DNA of 64,000 nucleotides from Nemania diffusa. Its lineage: Eukaryota > Ascomycota > Sordariomycetes > Xylariales > Xylariaceae. The DNA lies in NCBI GenBank assembly GCA_038501195.1, contig JBBPUQ010000007.1, positions 682,001 to 746,000 of the forward strand. Direction: 5' to 3'. The notes beneath the pieces are model-generated. The model was given only the letters and a program-made list of their open reading frames with translations, was not told the origin of the DNA and ran no database searches. Made by a program: the position numbers and the translations under genes. This document shows, piece after piece, positions 10,533 through 22,563 of the stretch (position 1 is the stretch's first letter; each line of letters starts with the position of its first letter).

Positions 10533-13500
10533 ATGGGTAAGTCTCGCATTGTTCTCTTACACAACTCTTTTTCCCTCCGTCCTCTTCCCCCCTTGTCTTG
10601 CCTGCATTGTATTATCGACCGGCAACAGTGCTCATCGCACGTCGTATCGTATCAGCATAGCCTGCGTACAATCCCACTTCCATCATACCTACCTACTTTT
10701 TTTTTTGTTTCTGATACCTCCCCAATCTGTCCATACCTTCCAGCTCCTCGAGTAGCCTGACTCGATCTATCAAGCACCAAGCACCGAGGACACAGTTGTG
10801 TGTATTGCCTTTTTCTTTCTTGCTTTCCTTCTCACATCCCTCCTCCCTGCTTGCCGGCCTCTGTTTCGCATCTGGAAACTATAAGCGTACACGTACATAA
10901 CAGCCTACATATTCCTCCTGCACTCACATACACAGGCCCCGTTGATAATCCCGCCCTACCTGGCCACCAACCTAACACCGGCTGGCTTCCCACCAATCCC
11001 CCCCTTCCCTTAGCCGCATGTTCAAGGGATGCAGAGTCAATTGCCTGCCTCGACGTGTTACTACTTTGGCCTACCATTCATTGCATAGGCACTTCTGGCG
11101 TTTGCCGTGGTAGCAGCGCCCACTCACCACCGTATTACCCGCTCTATCATCTACCCAATCAACATCTCACTCGGAAAGTCTGCCCAGTCAACGCTCGTTG
11201 TCTTATACCTACTTGCAGCCACTCTACGCGTACACCTGTCTCTCCTTTTATACGCAATCGTCTCCTCGCTCCCCACCGCTCGAACCCTTCCCCCCCTTCC
11301 CCGATCCACTAACGGGCCTGACCTTCTTAATCCCCGTATGCAAGAACGGCCCGCGGTATTGACGGCGCCTTTGTTCTTCCTACCTCCTTTGACCGTTGCG
11401 AAATATCCTGATTCTCTCGTACTTTGAAACAACTTCCCTGACTTTACGCTTCGGAGACCTAATATCTAACCTGGCAATCTCAACAGCTGACTCCGGAGAT
11501 ACCTACCGACCAGTAAGTCCTTACGCTTTTCTGTGTTCAAAACTAGCAGTGATAATTGTTTCTATCCTTTCGATATCTACCTTTTCCTGAGCATCACCGA
11601 CGCTTAGGCTGCAGGTGCTGGCAGTACCGAAGGCAAAATTTTAGACGAGATAGGACTGGCCTACCCTAGTGGCTAAGTAGCTGTTCCTTTGAGGCCATGG
11701 GTTTTAGTTTGGTGCCTGCTTCAACTTTTCGGTACGAAAATGGCGCGCGGATGCTCGGTAGATTGGTGGAAGTCGTTGAATTAACAACAAGAACGAGTGC
11801 CTACTAGGGTATCAGCAGCGCAATTGTCATCCCTTATAGTTTCGGGCAGTTGTAATCTGACACTGCTCTTATGCCAAGACAAAGACAAGCTGGCCCCTTT
11901 CTTCCCCTTTCTATGCTTAGTTGATAAGAGCTGCTTGCTGTACTTTCCCCTAGTCATACTGCGCAAACGTTTGAAGAGAGTTCCAGAATGACAGCGGATA
12001 AATGCTTACCACCATGTGATAGCGCGAAAGATCTCGCTCGCCTCGTCGTGGCCGATCTAGGAGTCCAGGTCGTTCAGGCCGACGTCGTTCCTACACTCCT
12101 CGGAGCCGGTCTAGAAGCCGGGACGAATATCGTAGGGGAGATAGACGTTCTCGTTCTCCCATGACTGGCGCTGGAGCCCCGGCTGGAGGATCAGGCACGG
12201 GATCGGGATTTGGAGCTGCTCCTCAGCGATCGTTTGAAGAGCGCGCTGCGGCACGCGAACAGATGATGAGTAACATTCGTGACGCCTCGCAGCAGGACCG
12301 ACGTGTCTACGTCGGCAATTTATCCTACGATGTGAAATGGCATCATCTTAAGGATTTCATGCGACAGGGTGAGTTATTTACCCATGAGACGCCAGGAGTG
12401 GTGTTGATGGAGCGCTTTGCTGATAAAATATTGCAATGATCTAGCGGGAGAGGTTCTCTTTGCCGATGTTTTACAGCTTCCGAATGGAATGTCGAAGGTG
12501 GGCTTTTACACGTGATTCATGGCTGGTTTTCTTTGGTTTTTTCTCCTCTGGCCTCTGTTGGGATTGATGGATTGACGGGTTGGGACCTTTGTCCATGGGT
12601 TCATGTAGGGATGCGGGTAAGTCATATCCATTTATGCCTTCCGACGAACTCCAGATAGGAGGCTTTCTTGACGTTCCAGACTAATTTGAATGACAGAATT
12701 GTGGAATATGCTACAAGGGAGCAAGCGCAAACGGCTGTGGCCACTCTCAGCAACCAAAACTTGATGGGCCGACTCGTCTATGTACGCGAAGTAAGATTTC
12801 TCCGAAGAAGAACTTATTTGATATCGTGCTGAGTATGGAAACAGGACCGGGAGGCTGAACCACGGTTCATCGGAGCTACCGGAGGCCGCGGTGGTTTCGC
12901 CGGCGGCATGCAAGGTGGCTACGGAGGCGGTGGCGGCCAAGGCGGCGGTGGCGGCGGCGGCTATGGCGGCGGCATGGGAGGTGGTATGGGTGGCGGTAAC
13001 CGCCAGCTTTACATCTCTAACGTTTGTCTTTCCCCTTTCCTCTGTCAATCACTATTTGGCATCTGCCTCCAGTATTAACCGAATCTATAGCTTCCATACA
13101 CCGTGGGCTGGCAAGATCTGAAGGACTTGTTCCGTCAAGCAGGTTCGGGAATCCGCCTAACTCCTCTTATCTTTCTGGATGACTAACCAACATATATAGC
13201 TCGAAATGGTGCCGTGATCCGCGCCGACGTCCACCTCGGCCCAGACGGTCGCCCTAAGGGCTCTGGAATTGTTATGTTCGAGTCCCCCGATGATGCTCGC
13301 AGTGCTATCCAACAATTCAATGGCTTCGAGTGGCAGGGTCGCATGCTAGAAGTTCGCGAGGATCGCTTTGCTAATGCTGGGGGTGGTGGTGGGTACGGCA
13401 GAGGTGGCTTTGGCGGCGGCCGGGGAGGCTTCGGCGGCTACGGTGGTCGCGGAGGTTTTGGCGGCGGCCGTGGTGGGTTCGGAGGATATGGTGCGCGTGG

Positions 13501-14012
13501 GGGCTATGTCGGTGGTGGTGGTGGTGGTGGCAGTGGTAGTGGAAGTGTTGGCGGTGGGCCTTACGACCAGAACACTGCTGCTGCTACCGCTGCTGCGCCA
13601 AATCCGTTCACCGACTACGCGACATCTGGTACTGATCCGAGTGACACTATTTATGTGCGCAATGTGAGTTAAGAAGCCTCTTACAATCCTGGATTGTGTC
13701 AACCTGGGCGCTAATCATAGTCCCTAGCTTCCATGGTCCACTAGCAACGAAGATCTCGTCGAATTGTTCACGACTATTGGAAAAGTCGACCAAGCTGAGA
13801 TACAGTATGAGCCCAGTGGACGCTCCCGAGGAACCGGCGTTGTACGTTTCGACAGCCAGACAACCGCGGAGACATCGATCACCAAATTTCAGGGCTACCA
13901 ATACGGGGGTCGTCCATTAGGCTTAAGCTACATTAAGTACATGACACCGGGTGGCGGCGACAGCATGGACACCGACACGCATGGAGGCCTATCGCAAGAG
14001 CAGATGATGTAG
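10533..14012 (+). CDS. gbp2: SR-type RNA-binding protein with three RRMs, Gbp2/Hrb1 type
   Basis: Likely nuclear mRNA-binding/export protein of the Gbp2/Hrb1 family. Ten coding exons: 10533-10536, 11487-11512, 12023-12368, 12445-12497, 12609-12616, 12697-12790, 12845-13021, 13091-13142, 13200-13663, 13728-14012. All phases agree and give 502 aa. The N-terminus ([19 protein letters not shown]) is rich in RS/SR dipeptides to about residue 55. RRM1 (about 103-178) has VYVGNLSY and GCGIVEYA, RRM2 (about 230-308) LYISNLPY and [11 protein letters not shown]3 (about 402-480) IYVRNLPW and GTGVVRFD. Glycine-rich RGG-like linkers lie before RRM2 and between RRM2 and RRM3. Odd points are the 4-nt first coding exon, first introns of 950 and 510 nt, and an 8-nt exon 5. 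An alternative start at 12161 would lose the RS domain. It has no close neighbour. Confidence 0.88.
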
Positions 14013-16754
14013 GGCTACCCGTCACTATCTTTTATTCGGCCTTGCATGACGTGGACTACTCCAATGGGAAGAGAACCCTTACAACGTGGAAAGGAGGTTC
14101 TTCTTATTTGAGGTTCACCACCGTGGCCTGCTCGCCTTCTACCACAATCACCCGTGTACTACGTATTCATCATCGTTTCAATTATTGTTTCCCCGGGTTT
14201 ATTCATTGGACAGCTCTCTCCATCCAGCTGCCTCCTAGTGCGAAAAGATGTAATTAAGAGAGAGTTATGACCGAATGCCATAGCTTGGGGGCTAAGCAGC
14301 GCTTTCGTCGCTATGTAACTGGACAAAGTGGAAAAAGGCGCACCTGTTTACAGCATCGACTTGGGGTCTGACAGGGTTTACAGAATCGAGACGCCTTTGG
14401 CTGAGGCTTTGTGGGCACTCTAAAATTTCTTTTTTTTCTTAGCTTCTTTCTTCTATCAAGTTCAGCCGTTCTCAACAAACGCCACTCTTAAGAGTTGGAC
14501 AGTTTAGTGCGACAAATGGGGTGGATGGGGATGTGCCTTAACTAGATTGTATGCCAAATAGCATCCTCATTTCCCAAGGCATAGTGATTTGTCTTGTAGT
14601 GTGGAAGTGTGAGTAGCATCCGTCATGTATCGAGCAAATCATGGTTAGAACCCTGCGAAGAGTTGTTTGATGACTCGTGTATACACGTGCCTTGTGTTTC
14701 CTTGTTCGTATCGCGTAGCGATGTAAGGATAGGCCAAATTTTCCGCGATGGCGACGTCGGGTGTCTGCGAGCCCGTTTGTAGAGTCAGATCATCTTGCCC
14801 TTGATGTGAATATATGAGCTCGACAAATACGGGCCATGAGTTGTCGCCTTAGGTGTGACCATACTTGTCGACTCACAACTAACAAGCGGTAGCATGAGGA
14901 GGTTCAGTCCTAACTATCCTTGCTTGTTGTAGGGTTTTCCGTCTTTCTGCTTGGAATCGTTCATCTGTGCTACTGGGCGAAGCGGGGTTTGCGATGCCTC
15001 CTTTTTTTGCACTCGTGAGGTGACTGGGTGTAACTCCTATTGTTGTGGATGGATAATAGTCAGGTTTTGATTCGTTGCATTCTAGTGTCTAATATAGACA
15101 CGAAATATCCGTGAATATATACTGGCTTCGTGCCTTGTATGCTATCCATGCTACCGGACGGTAGCAATCGGAATAAATAGAGTGAAATGACGAGTCAATG
15201 AGCTCATCTCTTCTAGCATGGTCCGCCTCATGGCTAGCAGGAAGCCGTATCTACGCCCGGAAGACAAGTCCTAGAAAGAGGAGAATTTCCATAAAACGAT
15301 GAGACTACATATGCCCTATTTTTATATAGTCTCTATGCTCCCTAAGATTTTCTACTTTTGCATAGTTATATTTTGTGTCTATTTCTCGTCGCGAGGTAAA
15401 TGACGACGATAAAATATATGTACAACACTATGGCTAGTACAGTATAGAATGATACACATAAAGTCCGGCTACAGTTTGGTCAGAGTCGACCATGCCGAAT
15501 TACTATACAATCAATCCCTTATCATCCAGTCTTTCTTTGATTCCGGGCATTTTTCTCAAATCCCTGTCTCAACTACGGCAGACTCAGCAAGCCTTTACTA
15601 ACGGATAAGCTATCTAACTACTACGTAAACCTACTTATGCTCACATAAAGGTTGGCACAGTATAGGTAGGTAGGTAGCATGGGACAAGTGAAGGGCAAGG
15701 GATAGGCTGAAAAATCGAAGGAGGGGACCGGGATAACCAAACAAAGGAAACATATGGACTAAAAGTGAATAGTAAAGACGGGACAATATTTGCGAACTCC
15801 ACCGCGAGCGGTACGTCGACTACAGGCTCGTCTAGATAACGCATGAGAAATCCTCGAGGTGCGAGAGGCAGAACCCCTGACAGGCAATACCCAGCTTCCT
15901 TTGCAGAAAAACGAAGAATCTGGAGACATGGCCGGGAGCGAGTGAAGCCTGCTTGGAGCGAGGGGACAAGGACGCACGGGGAATAGGGGAATCGGGGCAA
16001 GATGATAAGAAGCATGTATCATAAGGATCAAAGTGCAATTAGGGCAAGACTCTTGATTTTAAGGATTTTTAAGTGCGAGAGGTAAAATAGATGAGCTGGG
16101 CTAAACGGAGTCTAGTGATGATGTTTTGTGCGTAGTATAATTTTCACATATGCCGTAGACAGCTTAGAGCATGGAACTTAGACATCAGTAAAAGTTATCA
16201 GGTTCCGTTCTAACTTCTGTGGTATGCAGTTCTGGATTGTATTCTTCCTTGCTATGTCCTATCCGGATATTTATGTGAGCAACACTCCTCTGTGGCCTTG
16301 TGTGTCCCGGCCTGGATAGTAGGGGATGTCCTGGGGGCTAGCCGAGAGATAGGAGGCAGGTATTTAGGTTAGCTATACTTGTGTGTAAGGTGGATGGCTA
16401 ATCCTAGCATCCACGATCGAGGTACGCGGTTCAGCATGCCTATAGAATTTGACATAATTTGACCTAGCCTTTCTCGTGAAGCTGGGGCCGCGACCAGCAA
16501 CACGCACCCGAACTGATGGTCAAGCCAAGATATCTCATTTTCATCTCGTTTCGATCCTACCCTCATGTTTCAAGTGGAGGAATCGCTCGGGCCAACGACG
16601 TCAGCTGCAAGGCTGACATGATCTTGTCAAATAATATACGCCCGCCCCGCCTCCTCTCTCCCTCGTTCTCTCTCGCGTCGCAGATACAAATGACACGCAG
16701 CTCGTATAGAGCGGCTATCCGGTCATTTCCACGGTCTATCTTCTAAGGAGACCT
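14013..16754. other. Spacer between convergent SR/RRM gene and SRP14
   Basis: About 2.7 kb. The first few hundred bases are likely the 3' untranslated region of the SR/RRM gene. The rest is AT-rich, with no convincing gene; a 124-codon minus-strand frame at 15641-16015 is hydrophobic and low-complexity and resembles no family I know. TAGGTAGGTAGG occurs at about 15664. Confidence 0.5.
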
Positions 16755-17370
16755 TCATGCCGTAGTTGCAGCGGCCTTGTTCTTCTTCTTGGCCTTGCCC
16801 TTCCGCTTGCTCCGATCCCTGGGCTTCAGCGATGCCATGCCGAGCTTGCAGGTCTCGGCATATCTCTCGAAGAAGGCGGGAAGGGCGTCGGGGTCGACGA
16901 CGGTCGACAGCTTGATCTTCTCCTTCGCCTTACGATCCTCCTTGCCCTTGGCGTTCGTGGCGCGGATCAGGATCGGGAGAGGCCGCGGCGGGTGTAGGTC
17001 TGGGAGGACGGTGGCATCGCCGGCGGCGGGGAGTGGTTGGTCGTAGGATACTGGGGTCGATGTCTCTCGTCAGCGTTGTTGTCTATTTATGCACGTGGAT
17101 TATATATATTGGGCAGCGCACGTCTCTTCTGTGTTAGTACGATGGATCCGTGGTCTTTGCCTTTTCGCGAGTCGAAGAGCTGGACGAGTTTCGCGAAGAA
17201 CTGAGAGGGCGCGCGATGCTTAGTTAGCAGGCAGTCGTGTGATTACATATGATCATATATATATTTATATAGACATATATATATGTGTGTGTCTGTGTGT
17301 CTGTGTGTATCTTAACACGAGCTGCGAACGATTCGAGAGAACCTACCTCGTCATTGCTCAAGTGGCCCAT
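16755..17370 (-). CDS. SRP14: SRP14, signal recognition particle 14-kDa subunit
   Basis: Alu-domain subunit of the cytosolic signal recognition particle, which slows translation while ribosomes are brought to the ER. Three coding exons: 17370-17347 (MGHLSNDE), 17200-17122 and 17050-16755; introns are 146 and 71 nt and the protein is 132 aa. Family features are FFAKLVQLFDSRKGKDHGSI, the TQKRL strand, then KLSTVVDPDALPAFFERYAE and a very basic C-terminal tail (RSKRKGKAKKKNK) that contacts SRP RNA. The length fits fungal SRP14. The first intron carries an AT/GT microsatellite. It is divergent from the NOM1-type gene, 806 bp apart. Confidence 0.92.
17253..17310. repeat. AT/GT dinucleotide microsatellite in SRP14 intron 1
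   Basis: A run of AT dinucleotides passes into GT/CTGTGT units. It lies wholly inside the first intron of SRP14 and so should be free to vary in length. Confidence 0.85.
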
Positions 17371-18176
17371 GGCGAAGGATTACAATATAGGCCGCCCTTC
17401 GTCGCTCTCTCTATGCCAGTAGTATTTCTGTATTCGTATGCTCGTGTATTGAAAGGCATTCGGCCCCGAAAAGACAGCGGCAGGATGCGACACGAGGTGT
17501 ACCTCGCATGTAGATAGATAGGTAGTCGTGTATGTGTATGTGTATGTGTTAGGTATGTGTATGATCTCAGTCTACATACAGGTCGACAAGAAAACTGTGG
17601 GCTCTCCCTAATCCAAACCCCCACACTGGCGGGGTACTTAGATACAGTATAAGTGCCTAGAATTAGGTATAAGAACTAAAGTTTCCACTAACATAGGTAG
17701 GTACCTAAGGAGGTAACCGGCAAGATCGCTTCTTAGATCCAATCGCATATATAAATTTCCGTTTAAGTTCAATTGATCTCAATCCAGGTCTATAGGTAGG
17801 TAAAGCCAGGATTGCAGCGATTATTAAAGATCAAACCAATGCCATAATTGACATTGATAGCGTCGACTGTAGTGCACCTACCGACCTTACTGCGTTAGGT
17901 ACCTATGTAGTTGTAAGTATATACATGGTATATTATGTACGTTAAATATGGGGCCATTGTGCCTATGTACATATGTATTTTTTCATAAATCTAAACTTTT
18001 TAGTTGGAAGTAAAGACTGAATGAAAAAAACTGAGCTATGAGCTACTCTCTTTTAAGCCACTTACATACAACGCATACTCCCTCGCGCAGATGAAAAAAC
18101 CCGTACTATCAACAGTGAAATTCCAGTCTTATAGGGAAACTAATAAAGCTAAATTTTAATTCCTTAAAATCCCAAG
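17371..18176. promoter_or_regulatory. Shared upstream region of SRP14 and the NOM1-type gene
   Basis: An 806-bp divergent spacer, AT-rich, with several TAGGTA/TACCTA motifs at about 17515, 17695 and 17890. It presumably holds both promoters; no TATA box or other element could be singled out. Confidence 0.45.
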
Positions 18177-20798
18177 ATGGCTCATGGTGCAAAGAGAAAG
18201 CTGTCACTCCCATCCACTTTACTTCGAGAGCTTGATATTCAACAAGGGGGCTCGGGACGTAACAAACGTCAACGGTCGAGGAAAGACCAGAGAAAGGAGT
18301 CCCGCGTCCAGAAGAGACATGCCAAGAGCTCCCAATTTCACCGATCCGCCCAACCCACTCATCCATTCACATCCCGTCCTCAGAACCAGAAACCTTCACA
18401 GAAGCACGAGGATAGTGGGCTACCTTTCAGCAGCGACGATGAGCTCGATGAGGATGACTTTGATGTTGACGGCGACGAAGTAGAAGGCTGGGGAGAGGCA
18501 GTAAACGATGAGGGCGAGGGCGAGAACGAGGGCGAGGATGAGGATGACGAAGAGATCGGATCAAAACAGTCCAGCAAACCCAAACTCTCCAAGTCAGAGA
18601 TGGCGAGAATGGCTGAGGACGAGAAGGAAATCGCGAAACTTGAGAAGAAGCTTGGTCTCAAAGGCAAGAAGAAACTACCCAAGTCTTTCGACGAAGATGG
18701 CCTCGGCGGTTTATTGGAAGGTCTAGATGGAATGGATAGTGATGATGAGCAGGGACCCCTATCAAGGAGCAAACGGAAGACAGAGGCGGACGAGTGGCTA
18801 GCTCAAAAGCGGCGGAAAGCCGAGGCTGCGACCGCTGCTGCTGCTACTCCTACTACTACGACCCCTATTACTGCCGACGACGACGACAGTGTAGATGGCA
18901 TGGACGAGGACGAATTTGGGGATGAAGATGACAGTGACGAAGATATGGACCTCCTCGATGGCGAGGAGGACGATGAAGATGGGAGTGGGGGTGAAGAAGA
19001 GGATGAGGAAGGGGTTGGCAACGATGGCGACGATAACTTTGAAGGCTTTTCTGAGGTCGACGAAAAGGAGCAGGAAGAAGAGCCAATCCAGCCGCAGCGG
19101 GAGAACCCATATGTTGCACCAACCACCAATGTTGCCAAATACGTACCACCTTCCTTGCGCAAGCAGTCCGGCTCCGGTGGTCAAGTGGAAGCTCAGCTCC
19201 GAAGACGCATTCAGGGTTTGATCAATCGGCTCACTAACGACAGCATGACAGGCATCCTCAAGGACATCACCAACCTGTATCAGACGAACCCGAGACAGCT
19301 CGTCACTTCCACCCTCGTGGATTTGATTATGGCGCTAGTCTGTTCTCCTGAAAAGCGGCCCGACTCATTCTTCACCATGATTGCCGGATTTATTGCGGCG
19401 GTGCACAAAACCATCGGATTGGCCGCCAGTGCTCAGTTCCTGCAGCAGCTTGTCGAAACACTGGATAAACGCTCTGCAGAAGCCTCGGGAGATCAGTCGG
19501 ATGCTGGATCTAAGCATCTTGTCTCGCTGCTGGCGGAGCTTTACAGCATGCAGGTCATCGGCTGCAACCTAATCTTTGACTACGTTCGCTTGTTCCTGGA
19601 TACCCTGTCGGAGCTTAACACGGAGCTATTGCTCAGGATCATTCAGATATGTGGACCCTCTCTGAGGCGTGACGACCCTCGTGCGCTACGAGATATCGTC
19701 AACTACGTACAACCTAATACTACGAAGGACATGTCGGTGAGGACAAGGTTCATGATTGACGAGATGAAGAAATTACAGGGCAACAAGGCCAAGGCTGCCG
19801 CGAAGAACAAGGACCTCGCCGAACAGCGAACTCAGCTGAGGAAACGCATCGGCACGCTCAAAGGCAGTCATGACGTGCAGCCGCTTCGCGTCGGTCTCAA
19901 GGACATCCGGGACTCAGAGACCCAAGGCAAATGGTGGCTTGTGGGAGCGAGCTGGCTGGGAAATCAGAATGGCCAAGATAAAACCACTGCAAATAAACAC
20001 CAGGAAGACGATGACGACGAAGATGGCCTAGCCAATGAGACTATCGCAGAAGTGGATGATGACCTAGGGATTCCTGACCTCTGGCAGCTAGCGCGAGAGC
20101 AGGGTTTCAACACAGAAGTCCGGCAGCGGATCTTCGTAGCGCTACACGCAGCAACAGACTGCGAGGGCGCAGACCTGCTCGTGCAGAAGCTGCGGCTAAA
20201 CAAGCACCAGCGGAAGGAGATCGCCGAGGTCATCGTGCGGAGCGGCGAGCGGCAGAACGTCTACAACCACTACTATGCGCTCCTCGCCGACCGGTTCAGC
20301 GGCGACAAGGAGATGCGGTTCCAGTTCCGCCGGTGCCTCACCATCCGCTTCAAGCGGATGGGCGAGGACGTCGACACGGGGGACGGGGACGACGCCGACG
20401 ACGACGATGACGCGCTGGGCGAGGCCGGCGGCGCCAGGTGGCTGTTCAACACGGCGAAGCTGTTCGCGTTCTTGGTCACGTGGCGCACGCTAAAACTGGT
20501 CGACGTCTTCAAGTACCGGAACCTGGCGGCGCTGCAGGAGAAGGCGCATGTCTTCGCCGAGGTGCTGCTGCTCACGATCCTGCAGGAGTGCAAGCGGGAC
20601 GAGCTCAAGGACGTCTTTAAGGGGCTTGCTGTGGATCTAGACGTGGGACGCGGGGTGCAGTATTTCCTGAGGCGCCATGTTCGCGGGACCCAGCTTGTTG
20701 ATGGTGCGGATGGGAAGGCGAGGAAGTTAGTGAGGAGGCGGTGCGATGAGGTGCTGGAGCTACTGGATTCTACGTTGGTTCAGGAGGATCTTGATTAG
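18177..20798 (+). CDS. SGD1: NOM1/SGD1-type nucleolar MIF4G/MA3 protein
   Basis: Nucleolar protein of the Sgd1 (yeast)/NOM1 (human) family, linked to small ribosomal subunit biogenesis. Intronless, 873 aa. The N-terminus (about 1-85) is basic with nuclear-localisation character (RNKRQRSRKDQRKESR), followed by long Asp/Glu/Ser-rich acidic blocks to about residue 305. The conserved entry VAKYVPPSLRKQ is at about 316. A MIF4G HEAT-like domain follows (about 337-540, with LRRRIQGLINRLTNDSM) and an MA3 domain (about 628-745, with DLWQLAREQGFNTEVRQRIF and the HYYALLADRFSG region). The acidic repeats create long false frames on both strands. It is tandem with LPD1 and divergent from SRP14. Confidence 0.93.
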   Translation: MAHGAKRKLSLPSTLLRELDIQQGGSGRNKRQRSRKDQRKESRVQKRHAKSSQFHRSAQPTHPFTSRPQNQKPSQKHEDSGLPFSSDDELDEDDFDVDGDEVEGWGEAVNDEGEGENEGEDEDDEEIGSKQSSKPKLSKSEMARMAEDEKEIAKLEKKLGLKGKKKLPKSFDEDGLGGLLEGLDGMDSDDEQGPLSRSKRKTEADEWLAQKRRKAEAATAAAATPTTTTPITADDDDSVDGMDEDEFGDEDDSDEDMDLLDGEEDDEDGSGGEEEDEEGVGNDGDDNFEGFSEVDEKEQEEEPIQPQRENPYVAPTTNVAKYVPPSLRKQSGSGGQVEAQLRRRIQGLINRLTNDSMTGILKDITNLYQTNPRQLVTSTLVDLIMALVCSPEKRPDSFFTMIAGFIAAVHKTIGLAASAQFLQQLVETLDKRSAEASGDQSDAGSKHLVSLLAELYSMQVIGCNLIFDYVRLFLDTLSELNTELLLRIIQICGPSLRRDDPRALRDIVNYVQPNTTKDMSVRTRFMIDEMKKLQGNKAKAAAKNKDLAEQRTQLRKRIGTLKGSHDVQPLRVGLKDIRDSETQGKWWLVGASWLGNQNGQDKTTANKHQEDDDDEDGLANETIAEVDDDLGIPDLWQLAREQGFNTEVRQRIFVALHAATDCEGADLLVQKLRLNKHQRKEIAEVIVRSGERQNVYNHYYALLADRFSGDKEMRFQFRRCLTIRFKRMGEDVDTGDGDDADDDDDALGEAGGARWLFNTAKLFAFLVTWRTLKLVDVFKYRNLAALQEKAHVFAEVLLLTILQECKRDELKDVFKGLAVDLDVGRGVQYFLRRHVRGTQLVDGADGKARKLVRRRCDEVLELLDSTLVQEDLD

Positions 20799-22563
20799 GA
20801 GCAGTAGATGGGTGCCCATGAGGTAGAATAGATATGTGTAGAATATAATTTATGATTGTATTATCTAATAGTGACAATTCGCGAGAGGATATACAGTGAT
20901 GATTTTAAGAAGCTAGAGTTAACCCGACGCGTGTAAGTTGTTTTCGTGTTTTCCTTCGAGGGGTTCAGCTTCAAAGGGGGTATAGAACAGTTACCTAGCA
21001 TTGACTAGTGGGCTAGGGAAAACGCCAGCTTGATCGTGGACATATTGCAGGATGGGGTTTATACTAACCTGTCATGCCACAACAGCTCTAGCGTTATTAT
21101 TAACTGTGAATCTCACGAATAAGAGCATACGCATAGTCGCTGAGGCCTGGCCATGGGAGGTATTCTTCATAAGTGACAAAGAATTGGTATAAATTTGCCA
21201 CGACGTGTTATAACAGCACTATGGAATATGTCTGCTACGATATTAAGGCTGAACATATCTTGGGCTATGCGTGGCACTATCCTAGCAGAATGTTGTATGG
21301 CATCTATGGCGGCGATGGAATGAATATAAAACTGGAAACTAACCAGTTTTAAAGCTGTGCCGTAATTTTGTTTCGATATATTTAGCCTTAGCTACATACT
21401 TACCCATGGCCATGTGCTTTTTTAGTCAGGGTTGAACTTCTATCGTATTGTCTAGATGTTTGTTACACTATCTAAATACTGGTTACTACATACGAGAAGA
21501 TGTAGGTGAGTTTACACACAATATACCACCCAATCTCATAATTCGCAGGAGGGAATTTACTGCATAGCTAGAGCCGATTACTATATATCATTTTCTTACA
21601 CAGTTGCTCGTCTTTGGTGTCGGTTGATCTGCAACACCTACCCTAGAGAGGGTATATGTGACTTGTAAGTCATTTAGTACCCACTACTGAATTGGCAAGT
21701 TTGGGAGTCAATATACTGCGTTACCAGGGCACAGTAATAATACACTATTGTAATAGCCATTGTATTTCTGCTGTGACCTCATAATCTTTCATCGAAGTAG
21801 GTCGTCTTGAATATGCTTAGATAGAGACCTAGGGAACTCGATCCCTACGCTGGATAAGTGTTTATAAATGACCATACATGAACAGAGTAAATCAATATTG
21901 CTTACGATACGTCGATAAATATAATTGAGTAGCATATATATGATTACCCCTAATCATGTAGATTATTTATTTTTTATACTTGGATCTATTGTTCTCTATG
22001 TCTCTTCGTGGGTACCTAAGTAGGCACCTACCTACATATAGGTAGTTGACATTAGGTATGCATGTAATACGAAGCATGCATCTATGAGTATTCATTATAA
22101 TTCGATAATCTAGTTCGAAAAAATGCGAACAGGTTGCCTTCGCGGCTATTTTCGGTATCGGCGGTGAATTATTTTCGCCCCAGCAAATTTGGAGAGCGAA
22201 TTGGAGAGGGTGCAGGTGACGGAGCTACGACAGGCCGGGACAGGGAAAAGGACCCATAGCGACGACGGGAGTTTTAGCAGCAGCGACTCGGACCCCCAAA
22301 ATTTCCTAGCACTTGACCCATCCAAACCACCATCTCAATCTGCCTCTATCTAATCTACAAGCAGGTACCACCACAGCAGAGCGAAGTTGCTCATTCGGTC
22401 AGCAAGCTAAACTCACACACTCACACCTCTACACCTCTCTCGCCCCGTACCCTCGATCTCCTCGGATCTCGACGAGCGCGAATTGTTCTCTCGCCCTCTC
22501 GCATCTTCGCCTTGCGCAATTGACCGTTAGCATACTCGCTTCTTCTCGTTTACCACATCAGCC
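20799..22563. other. Spacer upstream of dihydrolipoamide dehydrogenase
   Basis: About 1.8 kb, AT-rich, without a credible gene. TAGGTA/TACCTA motifs cluster at 22010-22060. From about 22310 the plus strand becomes pyrimidine-rich (CTCTC, CACACTC) up to the LPD1 start, which fits a promoter and leader. Confidence 0.5.

Noticed and set aside
9099..11432. Series of overlapping 80-170-codon frames in pyrimidine-rich DNA
   Set aside because: All are T/Y/P/L/S-rich translations of CCTACC-type sequence in different frames; none shows a domain. The region is read as promoter, leader and intron of the SR/RRM gene.
15641..16015. 124-codon minus-strand frame downstream of the SR/RRM gene
   Set aside because: Hydrophobic and proline-rich with TAGGTA repeats inside it; no recognisable family.
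18380..19184. Long serine-rich frames antisense to the NOM1-type gene
   Set aside because: Mirror image of the Asp/Glu-rich acidic region of the sense protein.
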